Position numbers and translations under genes: made by a program
The notes under the pieces: model-generated
Database searches by the model: none
Seen by the model: only the letters and a program-made list of their open reading frames with translations
What the model was told of the DNA's origin: nothing
Shown: one piece after another, positions 1-9,924 of the stretch
Layout: every line of letters starts with the position of its first letter
How positions within the stretch are numbered: position 1 is the first letter of the stretch
Origin: Sipunculus nudus
Lineage: Eukaryota > Annelida > Sipuncula > Golfingiida > Sipunculidae
Direction: 5' to 3'
DNA length: 64,000 bases
Assembly: GCA_026874595.1 (NCBI GenBank)
Contig: CM049307.1
Location: forward strand, 3,061,579 to 3,125,578

Positions 1-334
1 TCTGTTTTGTTTTCCTGCCTTTTGCTGCTATCCTTGTGTGGGCTGATTTTCCAAAATTGACCTTTGGCCAGAGTGCTTGTCAGAAGTTAACTTGATATTA
101 ATTTTGCCATTGATTTATTTTTAAGGTCGTTACCGTGGAAGACACTCGAGAAAAAATAATTAATTAAGCATTGATTAAACCAGACAGATGAAATGATGTT
201 GGCGAAGGTAAAAGAATAAACGCTTGTGGAGCACCCCTGTTTATCGGTGGACCTTTTTTTTTCAAATTATTCAAAGTAGCACTTTCTTAAATTAACGCCT
301 TGTATTTGGACGGAATAGCGATTATTTTATCATC

Positions 335-700
335 CTTGGATATCTCTTCTGGATTATTGCGGGCGGTGTCGTAAAAACACGTGGGTTCTCATGAAAATTA
401 AATCACACACTCCGCCTATGTGCTGTCACCGGGTATGAACTAAAATCCTCTCTGATAAATCCCCCAAAGGATAAAAGACTGATATCACGAGAGACAGATG
501 TCAAAGGAGATTACCAATAGCGGGCCCACTGATATCTGACGTCGTCTATAAAACTGAGACCACCTGAGTTTCCAGGATACTTGTATCTCGATATCTTTAG
601 GGGCTATCATACTCCCTACAGGTTTAAACTATATATCAATTGTTATTGAACTGTATTAGTACCTTACATCAGGTAAATAGGTCGACATTGGTTCGGACAA
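335..700 (+). repeat. TATA/CRE-bearing module, copy 1 of a 9.1-kb-spaced direct repeat
   Basis: This segment matches 9436-9800 in direct orientation. The best part (about 470-562, paired with 9571-9663) shows only about two differences in some 93 bases. Similarity fades gradually on both sides, so the edges are approximate. The conserved core contains TGACGTC followed almost at once by TATAAAA, which looks like a core promoter with a CREB/ATF-type half site. No gag, RT or integrase trace lies between the copies, and TG...CA ends are not seen, so an LTR pair is not supported. It may be a dispersed repeat family or a duplicated promoter. Confidence 0.75.
537..552 (+). promoter_or_regulatory. 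CRE half site plus TATA box, copy 1
   Basis: TGACGTC (537-543) is followed 3 bases later by TATAAAA. The same pair, base for base, recurs at 9638-9653. CREB/ATF sites close upstream of a TATA box are typical of inducible animal promoters. No open reading frame of note begins downstream, so any transcript is unknown. Confidence 0.4.
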
Positions 701-768
701 TCTTAGGTTACACTCTCAAGATCTTCATTTGTTCCTGAATGCCGGTTTCCTGATGAACATCACAGAGA

Positions 769-776
769 TGACGTCA
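769..776. promoter_or_regulatory. Full palindromic CRE
   Basis: A perfect TGACGTCA lies about 220 bp downstream of the TATA box of module copy 1. The 8-mer is the canonical CREB/ATF site. A second perfect copy is at 2809-2816. Single 8-mers occur by chance, so function is uncertain. Confidence 0.25.
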
Positions 777-1055
777 TCTTATTCCATAACTACAATGATG
801 TAAATATGTCCGTCTGTGTTTTAGTAACAATATCCACTTTGGATTTCAGATAAATATTTGATCATCCAGATATTTTAACTAAATATTTATGTCATTTACA
901 AATTTACCCATCAAACAGTATGTGAAGGCACTATATAGGTGTGAAAAAATGAAACATGAAAGGATCTCCAAGTTTCCAATCCTTACTTAATTTCTAAACA
1001 TTGTCTTTATTGAACATCCAAAATGGGCTTCTCAATTTGATTGATCCATGATTGG

Positions 1056-1092
1056 TATATATATATACATATATACATATATATATATTATT

Positions 1093-1160
<68 letters not shown>
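1056..1160. repeat. (AT)n microsatellite
   Basis: About 105 bp of nearly pure AT dinucleotide with a few early interruptions. The 74-78 residue IY-repeat open frames over it are artefacts. Confidence 0.98.
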
Positions 1161-1164
<4 letters not shown>

Positions 1165-1830
1165 ACTGAACCTAATAACAACAGATCACGTAATCGTAAC
1201 GAGCATAAATTTTGTTATGGAGATAAAAAAATCAGATTCTGTAACACTAGGCAGCGTGAAATGTCTAGGGGAATGAATAAATAAGTCAGTGTTTCTTTGT
1301 TAACAAATAATCATAATTTATTCTTAGAACAATCCTAACATTACAATACACTGAATCAATACAATTACACAGTATAGCAATAAAAATGTAGAGTTCCAGT
1401 GTCCGGATCCTAGGCTTTAATTTCTGGATAACACGTACCACTGTCACAGCTCAACAAGAGTCTTTTAACATAAGTAATCCACGTAAATACGTAAATAGTA
1501 ATAATCCAGGCAAACTAGAGACAGTCCGTATTAAATCTGTATTAAGTCCGTTAAATATCTGACACCACTGCAATTATCGGTAAGGTCCGAGAACTGACGA
1601 GAAAGTAACACTCTTAGTGCTCGCTGGTTTTTGCTTTTCTGCCGGCAAACACAGCCCCTAATTTATAGCTTCTCACCCGAAAATTCTAGAAATAGAAAAT
1701 TCCCATGTTAAATACACACGCACATGAACAGACCTGAAACATCTAGAACAAAGAACGCTGTGTTTCTACGCTTAAGACCCCACACACGATCCAGCGCCCA
1801 ACAGAAGGTGCCATGTTATTAAGCTCCTAG
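1160..1830 (-). mobile_element. Possible solo LTR-like segment (tentative)
   Basis: Read on the minus strand, this stretch has a TATAAAT box near 1662-1668, then about 340 bp later an AATAAA polyadenylation signal near 1317-1322. It ends in AGTAACA against the (AT)n tract. This promoter-then-polyA order is what an LTR shows. However, the 5' boundary is unclear, no target duplication can be read because one side is a microsatellite, and no gag-pol is present. It could also be the 3' end of a minus-strand transcript. Confidence 0.22.
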
Positions 1831-2117
1831 GTGTAGACACATAAAGTATCCAACAGAACTTTTTTAAGAAGATTAGCAGTGTTTAACTGGTGTTAAATCA
1901 GAGAGACAATGCAGAAATCGACCAAAATATCGGCTTCCTCCACGACATCAGTCCTGGTGTTATCATGTGACTTGTTATATGCTTGTGTCGTGTAAGCGAT
2001 AACATCGCTTGGACCTTTCAATAAGAAAGTTTCTACAGTGCGTTCGCACAGTGCCATTACCTAAGCACTCTTAGCAATATTATCATACATCATGTCATCG
2101 ATGCAAAAAATAACACG

Positions 2118-2203
2118 AAATTATTTATTGTAATAAGTATTGTGCTTGTAATTGTATACAAAATTATTTATTGTAATTAGTATTGTGCTTGTAATTGTAT
2201 ATG
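2118..2203 (+). repeat. Two-copy tandem duplication, period 43 bp
   Basis: Two adjacent copies of a 43-bp AT-rich unit (core AGTATTGTGCTTGTAATTGT) differ at only a few bases. Nothing else is seen between about 1830 and 2600. Confidence 0.85.
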
Positions 2204-2602
2204 AAATTACGAAAAGGCTAGGTCAGATCAAGGAAGCATTCACCTTGTAAAATACATACCCTTTTCGATTGTACAAATAAGGTATTGTTTTTTTCGCGTT
2301 TACCTTTGTACCTTGTTTGTAAAGTTGGATCATGCAGGTGACTCATATTTTATTTAGACAAAGAAAACCATCAGAGTTAGAACACTGCGATGTACGTTTA
2401 TTTTAATACATTATTGTCCCACATGCGCGTATTTTCCTTTGTTCTAACTGTACGTTCAAATCTGCTTGCATCACAGGGTCATGAAAAGTAACCATGCAAG
2501 TGAAGTTGCATGGCGACTTTCCAAATATGGCAAAGACTTGGTGCGTAGCAAAAAAAATGACACGCGTGACCTTCGACCAAGGAGGCGGGGCATGTAGGAC
2601 AA

Positions 2603-2736
2603 ATCAGTTATAGCCCAATTAAATGTAATGCAAGCCATGAGATTTGCTTGGCTTGTGTCAATCATGGCAGGCTCGATGTGACACAAGCCTCGCAAACCTC
2701 ACGGCTTGCATAACATTTCATTGGGCTATAACCAAT
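2603..2736. repeat. Long hairpin: 58-bp inverted arms, 18-nt loop
   Basis: Arms 2603-2660 and 2679-2736 are inverted copies that pair along their length with a handful of mismatches, for example TTATAGCCCAAT against ATTGGGCTATAA. The loop is 2661-2678. A single transcript would fold into a stem of roughly 58 bp. The structure could be a foldback transposon remnant or a hairpin RNA source. A 74-residue open frame on the minus strand crosses it and is not credited. Confidence 0.85.
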
Positions 2737-3107
2737 ACATATTTTAAGGCTGTCTTTCCATGAACGCGATGTTTCTGTCGTGAGATGGCATTGCTATAGC
2801 CATTTACGTGACGTCACGGCTATTCCAGGGCAGGGAATAGCCTCAAGGCAGCTATGTGGGTGGTCTTGTGATGTGCCGGACGTATGCCGGCTAGCCCACT
2901 ACGCTGTAGAAAATAGTTCTTAAGTATACCGCTGGTCAGTTAGATATTCGTGCATAAAATTGGTTCTTTAAACTTGTTTTGTAAACATAAGCATACACTT
3001 CAAAGGGCAGAGTATTATTATTTCAGTTGTTGACAAGTCTTGATGAACGAAAATACAAACATAGGTACTAGTAGGAGTTGAGCGATATTAGGGGGGGGTA
3101 TAATTCG

Positions 3108-3157
3108 CGCTGATCAGCGGTCTGCTGTATAAAACGCTGATCAGCGCGCTGATCAGC
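3108..3157. repeat. Three GCTGATCAGC palindromes flanking a TATA box
   Basis: CGCTGATCAGCG occurs at 3108-3119 and 3135-3146, and a third CGCTGATCAGC at 3147-3157. A TATAAAA lies between the first two (3128-3134). Perfect 12-bp dyads repeated within 50 bp look like an operator-type or palindrome-binding-factor site. No downstream gene is visible; open frames of about 70 codons at 3181-3531 look like chance. Confidence 0.7.
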
Positions 3158-4088
3158 TACTTTTCAATTAAAGCATTAATTTGAGGCAAATTATCCCCCA
3201 TATAGTAACCTCCGACTATTATGTGATTGAGTGCAATTTTAAGACATTATCCTATAAGTATTTCATATTTACAAACATACGCATATATTTTTATTGTGTT
3301 AATAATGTCGTGAAACGCAACCTACTAGTCACTATTTCGCTCATCAGCAAACTGCGCAAAGTGCTCATCGGCAATAATTACGTATTTCTTGACTAAGATA
3401 CCTGTCACGAGTGATCCTCTATAATTGTAATATAGAGGGCTCTGATTTATTTTACTTATTTCTTGTGAAAACCGAATGATTGCCAATACGTCGCCCTTAC
3501 CATATACAATTTTAGAATATCTGTTCCCCATCGACCACTCGGAGATATTAGCTAACAGTAAGGGGCGCCGCAGTCATGTTGGCAGGTGTTCCCCGGCCAG
3601 GTGAGATAAATTGCTGACATATGCACTTAGTATGAATATATATAAAATTTGAGTTTATTAAAAATGAAATATGTTAAATGTATGTCGCTAAGAACAGAAA
3701 TGAGTACCTTGAATTTTAATTTATTAAAATTTATTCAGTATACAATTGACTTCCTATAAACTATATTTATTTGCCAATGAGCCAGTGCATTTAGTTTCCC
3801 CCCATAAAAATTGTAATTTTTTTTCACCCAAACAAAAAAAATGACACACCATTTCACAAGCCACAGATTAGTGTCTCAAATAGAATTAGTGAAATTAGTG
3901 AAAGTTTATTATCATAGAGAACATATTACAGTACAAAAAAAGTTCATCCATGACTTTCAAAAAAGCATTCTGTGAAATCCCAATACACAATTGAAACTAA
4001 CAGAAAAGAGAAAGACAATGGGATTATAATAAATTCAAAATTAAGTTTTAAGCAACAAATGACAAACTAGATTACCAATGCCAATTCT

Positions 4089-4097
4089 ATATATATA

Positions 4098-4156
<59 letters not shown>

Positions 4157-4178
4157 CGAGGGAGAGAGAGAGAGAGAA
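4089..4178. repeat. (AT)n followed by (GA)n microsatellite
   Basis: AT dinucleotides run to about 4155, then an AG run to about 4178. The same AT-then-GA layout occurs at 21043-21128 and 39848-39918 beside the hammerhead-like repeat, but that repeat is not seen here. Confidence 0.95.
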
Positions 4179-4571
4179 AATCTGTCATTGTGCTTTCGGT
4201 TTCGGGATTGAATTTTAGTATCTCATATTTTAATTTGAGCTAATGAATTTAGGGAAATAATACCTAAAATGCTTCAAATCTATCCTTAATGGTTCAAAGG
4301 TCATTAAAAATTACCTGTCCCCTTGTCATAATAAAAGATTGATTATCCTCTTATGTTTATTAAGAACTGTACGTGTAGCCCAAGGATGTTTTCACTCTTC
4401 ATGTATAATATAATCGTTCCTTAAAACATTCCCCATGTTTGTTTACATCACTCATATTTTTCCTCTTTTTGCGTTAAAAATGTGGGTCGCCAGAATTTTT
4501 TTCAACACCATTATATAGACGATTTGATCGATACTGACACGATCTTGATAGATTACTCCTGTTTAAATCCC

Positions 4572-4577
<6 letters not shown>

Positions 4578-4638
<61 letters not shown>
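4578..4638. repeat. (AT)n microsatellite
   Basis: About 60 bp of AT dinucleotide. Flanking sequence from 3600 to 5150 is AT-rich with no supportable gene. Confidence 0.97.
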
Positions 4639-4640
<2 letters not shown>

Positions 4641-5202
4641 TTGAAGTAACGTCACAGAAAGACTCCACAAAACCATCATTAATGGTATGTATTTTTTATT
4701 TTCATTTTACAACAGGACCATTCCATATAATTTTGTAAAAATGTCCGTATATCTATTGCTTTAACACCATTATACTTATATATTTCTCCAAAATGATTGA
4801 AGTAGGAATGTTTTTCATAGTTTTGTAATACAGCTCACACTATCAACGCATAAACATACTGAGTACTAGAAAGGTTGAAGGAGTAATTACTTTTAATTAC
4901 AACACTATTGTAAATCATCACCGTTATTTATAACTTTTAACTGTAGTGAATGTCCATGAACGGTGTTGAAACAAAAAGGTAACAGGATGGATGTAACATC
5001 TAAATTCTACAAACTGGCATTGTTATTCAGAATTTTATCGTTCTTATAGGGATCAATGTGTTATGTATTTTTAAATATTAAACTTTTAAAATATTTATTA
5101 TAAAAGATTGTCTGCATGCTTTAAGTATTTTTTTATATTTGGGAGGAGTTGTCAGTTGACAACACGGTCTGTTCATGGTAATGTGCGACGGAGAATGACA
5201 AA

Positions 5203-5349
5203 ATGACAAGTTGCGATTTTGGCAAAACGCCTGACTTAAGCAAACAGGAATATTGCAAGGCCATGAAGCCAGTGAAGCTGAAAGAGAAGCAAATAGAAAT
5301 CACTGAAGGCCATTTATTAGAAGGACATTATTTGCGTGCTGCCTACCGG
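5203..5349 (+). CDS. Candidate first coding exon, unknown product
   Basis: An ATG at 5203 opens a 49-codon frame that runs without a stop into a consensus splice donor (CGG|GTGAGT at 5350). An earlier ATG at 5195 hits a stop within three codons, so 5203 is the better start. The peptide is lysine- and glutamate-rich (…KLKEKQIEITEGHLLEGHYL…) and I do not recognise it. It is on the same strand as the RecQ-like fragments 1.1-2 kb downstream and could be their 5' exon, but no splice partner proves this. It could also be a chance frame beside a chance GT. Confidence 0.35.
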
Positions 5350-5462
5350 GTGAGTTTTGTATACATTCCTTAAACATCAGTATTATTAGAATATTTAAAA
5401 GTAATATTCCCTATGTATAAATATTTAAAGTAGAATGCAAAATAATGACCATATATTTTTAA

Positions 5463-5465
<3 letters not shown>

Positions 5466-5499
<34 letters not shown>

Positions 5500-5511
5500 T
5501 TATTTATTTAT
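5466..5511. repeat. (AT)n then (TTTA)n microsatellite
   Basis: About 30 bp of AT followed by four TTTA units, in what would be the intron after 5349. The rest of 5520-6420 is AT-rich with nothing recognisable. Confidence 0.95.
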
Positions 5512-6439
5512 ATTATTCATAAAAGGTTTAGGTAATTGTAATGTTTAATGGTATTATTTCTTCTGTAATAAAATGTAATTTGTAATTAAAAATAATACTT
5601 ACTTGTTGTTGTAATGATTACAAACCAAAAAGTATAATGTAATGTCAATACTTTCCAATTACTTTAATGATTTTTGTTCAAGAATCATGGCTTTTATTAT
5701 TTGGAAACAACATTTAGTAAATATCTTAAACAGTTGACCCAAGCTGAGTACAAAGTCATATACTTAATAAGATCTCTTTTTTATTCCTTCATCTATGTAA
5801 GCAATTGACCTTTTTGGTTTGAAAAGTAAATTTAAAATATTTTAGTTATGATTTATTGGGTTCACATAATAAAATATATAATTAAATTATTGTATGTATG
5901 TCGTCATATTTATTTTGTAGTTTATCTTTATGTTTTTTTAATTATCTTTTTAGTTACATTTTGACAATCCAACATTTACTATACATAGTTTTTTTTATAT
6001 GAAGAAAGTAACTAAAAAAGAGGTTTTTAAGGTAATTATAATTTATCATTATTTTGAGAAAAAACTAATTTGTAATTGTAATGATTAATTTTCTTTGTAA
6101 TTGACATAAACTGTGCATACATACATCATAAACATATGTAGATACTTATATTTATACATACAGTCAAAGGCTAGCTGTAGAAAAGATCCAACAGTGATAT
6201 ATGCTCTCAAGTGAAGTTGTTTCCTGTCAGCCTTCAGAAAATAAACCGTTTCTCCTGTCACTGCCAGGTAAAGGCAATTGCTTGATTTTTAGATAAATAA
6301 GCTAATTAAGGGTACGGGCAGCATTGTGTCTGCAAAAATTTAAAAAAAAAATTTAGCACATTTGCAGACCAGAAGTTTGATACCTAAGTATTCTTAATTT
6401 TAACCGTTTTGTATTGAAGTCCTCTTGATTTTTTATCAG

Positions 6440-6580
6440 ATATGGAAAAGCTTAATATTCCACATGGTCCCATTTTTGCTTGAGAAAGTTGTGGTGGTGG
6501 TCAGCCCATTGACTGGTCTGATAAAGGACCAGCTCCTAAGTCTTAGCCAGCGTGGAATTAGTGCTCGTGGGGTATACATG
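6440..6580 (+). pseudogene. RecQ-like DNA helicase fragment, motifs I and Ia
   Basis: The frame shows KSLIF, then VVVVSPLTGLIKDQ, then L…RGISA. In RecQ-family helicases the Walker A (motif I) reads GxGKSLxFQ, followed by motif Ia of the form VVVSPLxSLMxDQ. A pyrimidine tract ending CAG lies just before 6440 and a donor (ATG|GTAGGT) at 6581, so it is exon-like, 47 codons, phase 0. The Walker A is damaged: the frame gives I-W-K-S where G-[YF]-G-K-S is expected. The bases TATGGAAAAGC would read Y-G-K in another frame, suggesting a lost A in the A-run. This region alone would not be an active ATPase. RecQ assignment is by motif recognition only. Confidence 0.6.
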
Positions 6581-7061
6581 GTAGGTACTTTTTGTTACTC
6601 ATTTGAAGGTTAACGGCTTATTATCAGTGCTTAGCCAATGTTAATTTCCTAGAAATTTATGCAGCTCATAAAAATTATTCAACTCTGTTTAAACAAATTT
6701 AAAAAAGCTTAATGAATTACTAAAAAATACTACTTTTTGGCTGTCAAAAATACCAGTTTTTATTTATCACCCGAATTTAGTCACGTCTGCTTAATTTACC
6801 TGATTTAAAGCTGTGTTGTAACCTTATAAATGGAACAAAAGTGATGTACAGCTGCCTCTCAGATTTATTTTTAAATTACAACAAACAGGAATTCAAATTT
6901 GGTATATATAATATATACAACAAAGGTTTAAGTGTAAAATTTCAATCAGTCTAATTATTTCATAAGCCATTTGTCACCAAACGTTTTGCCACAGAAGGTA
7001 ATTTTTAACTGTTGGCCATATAAGCTTCCTGTTCTTTTACCATATAAGACTTGTGTTGCAG

Positions 7062-7322
7062 CACAGGAGAAATGAGAAGACAAGGAGAGGTCTAGTGAGG
7101 ATGAGTTCTCAAATGAATGTACAGTGGAGTCAAGTCAAGTGAGGATGAGGATGCACTCCGCCAGTTTGCTCTTACAAACCATTCTTTGGCTGACATCCCA
7201 AAAAATCAAATAATTTATGTGAACCCTAAAACAACCCGCAAACCTGCCATAAGAACCATTCTGCAAAGGCTGAAAAAGCTGGGATGTGTGGCTATTGTTG
7301 AAGTACATTGCATTGCTGAATG
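7062..7322 (+). pseudogene. RecQ-like DNA helicase fragment, motif II
   Basis: An acceptor (TTGTGTTGCAG) precedes 7062. The frame from 7117 carries IIYVNPKTT…LQRLKKLG followed by VAIVEVHCIAEW, then a donor (GAATG|GTAAAT at 7323). In RecQ proteins this position holds motif II, DExHC…W. Here the leading Asp is Val, so a metal/ATP-coordinating residue is missing. The open frame does not reach back to the acceptor: a TGA at 7114 interrupts it. Together with the damaged motif I at 6440-6580 this reads as one decayed gene copy on the plus strand. Motifs III-VI are not found downstream in the window; the (AT)n tract follows at 7393. Confidence 0.55.
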
Positions 7323-7390
7323 GTAAATTTATTTTATTTATGATCAAACATTTTCTAGTGTTTACAGATATTGAAATTAATGCATCTGGA

Positions 7391-7392
<2 letters not shown>

Positions 7393-7458
<66 letters not shown>
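7393..7458. repeat. (AT)n microsatellite
   Basis: About 66 bp of AT dinucleotide. Three overlapping IY-rich open frames across it are artefacts. Confidence 0.97.
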
Positions 7459-7460
<2 letters not shown>

Positions 7461-7944
7461 TGAGATAAGACATCTGATAATTCCCAATGGCAGTAATGCT
7501 CTGGAATAATACGATAATAAAATTACTTTGCCTCCCTTGACCTGCAATGAGTAACCTGCAATCTGAGAACGGGGAACTACCATAGTTTATTTTATTTATT
7601 AAGTCATGCCATTTAACTGGATCATATTATTATAACTATGAACACTTGTCTTGTGTTGTAACTTGTGCATCATGCTGTGAACAAGTTGATTATACATTGA
7701 CATTCCAAAAATACAAGCTCAAGGGCCGACTCTGCATAACAAGAAAGGATATACATGCTGATAACTGCACAAAGTATAACCACTCGCCTCAAGACGTGGT
7801 ATCTTGTGTAAGCACTGAAGTTGACATGCGGGTACACCAATGTTGTTTACGCTGGTTACGATAGGCGACACTTGTTCTCGGGTAACCGAGATCGAAAAAT
7901 AGTCCGACGACCCCCTACATGGAGGAAGAGAGGTCTTTACCGTA

Positions 7945-7956
7945 AGGTCAAAGGTC
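7945..7956. promoter_or_regulatory. DR1-like nuclear receptor site
   Basis: AGGTCAAAGGTC is a direct repeat of AGGTCA half sites with 1-bp spacing, the last base divergent. DR1 is bound by RXR/HNF4-type receptors. Context is anonymous sequence, so this is only a motif match. Confidence 0.3.
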
Positions 7957-8154
7957 GATTGTAGAGATTGTGCGATGGCGTTGCCTGAAAAAGGACTGCT
8001 AAGGAGCGTTCAATGCGTTCCACAGAAATCGCAACATTCGCAATTTTCGCCGCGCAGTAAATTTTCAGAGGAAAGGCTATATTGATAAAACAATAGAGCG
8101 ATTCTGGCCACCAACGCAACGGCATCGCACAGCAGACCCAGGTGTTTTATCCGG

Positions 8155-8248
8155 AGGGCCGTGACTCGGTTCATCCTGAGGGCCGTGACTCGGTTCATCC
8201 TGAGGGCCGTGACTCGGTCTCGGTGTTGGCCCGGAGGGCGGTGACTCA
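8155..8248 (+). repeat. Short minisatellite, 24-bp unit, about 3.5 copies
   Basis: GTGACTCGGT recurs at 8161, 8185 and 8209 (period 24), with a degenerate fourth GTGACTC near 8242. It is GC-rich compared with its surroundings. Nothing else is supportable between 8250 and 9430. Confidence 0.9.
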
Positions 8249-9435
8249 ATTACAGCACTGAAGATATATAACAGAAGTCGGGCATCTCGTTTGTTTATTA
8301 AACTCTAAGAAACAGGGATAAATGTTCGCTACCTATAAAAACTGGACATATCTCGTGGTGTGTTAACCTTATTGTATGTCTGTATATCTTTTTAGCTGCA
8401 TTGTTATAGTGACAATTACAGTAACAATTATACTCTCATAGACCTCTCATTAAGATCAGTAAATATAATTACCAATGTGATTTTCTTTCTTTTTCCACAG
8501 CACGGTTCATCTTTATTGACGCCTGCGCATTAGTATGTATTGTCAGAGTGATATTAAGTATTTACATATGAATTGGTGAGATAAGACTAGTAAAAGACAA
8601 TTCCTATTAGGATCACCTTTAACTGAAGATATTTTCTTATCAATTTAGGATTTGGCTTATTCCGTTGTATTGTTTTCAAAGCTTCATACTACAGATGGCT
8701 CATTAAATAAGGACCGGGACAACCATATGGGAACGATGACTATAGCCTGTTGTTGGTTGTATGCAGACACATGGAAAATGCTTAGCAGTCTTAACATTAC
8801 GATCCATTTTAGTGAGTTAATAAAGTTTAGTAGCTGCACAAAATCCCCATTTCTGAATATTTTACCTTAAACAGGGCCCAGGCCTTTAAATTAAAATACC
8901 TGTTTGTCTTTTTACTGGTTTTTGCTTTGAAGTTGTATTTTCATTTCTTAATGTCCGGCTGCTTTTTGTTCCAGCTTCCTTGTTACTGAGTTCTTATGTA
9001 TCCCCCTCTCTTCAGTCTCGGGGCACGATACTCCTAGGAACCCTCCTAAAACATTTCTCTGTAAATCTAGCAAATGCACTCCAGACCCGAGTAATATCAT
9101 TTTATTCTTTTTTTCAGGGCGCTCTTGATTTTCATTGAAGCATTTAGTTGTAGAGTTTGCCTTTTTATAACGTGTCCCATATAGTGTTGTCCCATATAGA
9201 ACATCACTGACTGTATGCTCAGGAGAAGTACTTTCCGGTACTGTTTCGTCAATTAAAGGGAAAACATATTCAAAAATGCTTCTCTTAGACGCTTGTGAAG
9301 AAATTTATGTTTATCTCACAAATACAGGGTTCTTACTTTTTCTGGTTGGAGGATCAGCTTGCCAAAATTTGCTTTTGACTCTGATAGAACTGACCCCTAG
9401 GCTTTGGCTAACGTCGTGGCCATCATATTATCTCA

Positions 9436-9800
9436 TTGGGACATCCAGGCTGGCTTATTGCGGGCCGTGTGGTAATAACACATGGGTTCTCAGGGAAATG
9501 AAATCACACACTCCGCCTGTGTGCTGTCACCGGGTATGAACTAAAATCCTCTCTGGTAAATCCCCCAAAGGATACAAGACTGATATCACGGGAGACAGAT
9601 GTCAAAGGAGATTACCAATAGCGGGCCCACTGATATCTGACGTCGTCTATAAAACTGAGACCAATTGAGGTTCCCGGCTACATGTATATCTCAACCCTTA
9701 GGCGCCGCCAGTGTAACAAGTATATATCAATGTATAGCTTGTTGAACTGAAGTCACGATATTTATGAACAAAAACAGCCAGAACATTTCATTACGTGACA
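9436..9800 (+). repeat. TATA/CRE-bearing module, copy 2
   Basis: Direct repeat of 335-700 at an offset of 9101 bp. The core is nearly identical and the flanks are diverged. It ends shortly before the 27-bp minisatellite. The conserved core with faded flanks suggests either selection on the core or a short mobile unit inserted twice. Confidence 0.75.
9638..9653 (+). promoter_or_regulatory. CRE half site plus TATA box, copy 2
   Basis: TGACGTC with the same 3-base gap to TATAAAA as at 537-552. Transcription from here would run straight into the 27-bp minisatellite. Confidence 0.4.
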
Positions 9801-9924
9801 GTTCTCGTAGGTGTGGATAAAGGCCATGAGGTTACGGGCAATCCTCGGTAATTCTGTTAGGAAGCCCCTGTGTCTCTTAGTGTATCATTCTGATTAAATA
9901 TGTCGTTTGTTGAGGCAAATCGAT

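Noticed and set aside
1048-1284. IY-repeat open frames over AT tracts here and at 4474-4668, 7135-7583, 20948-21268 and 29302-29499
   Set aside because: Microsatellite translations.
335-9800. LTR retrotransposon with two LTRs
   Set aside because: No gag, protease, RT or integrase trace between the repeats, no TG/CA ends, no primer-binding site, and similarity fades gradually at the edges.
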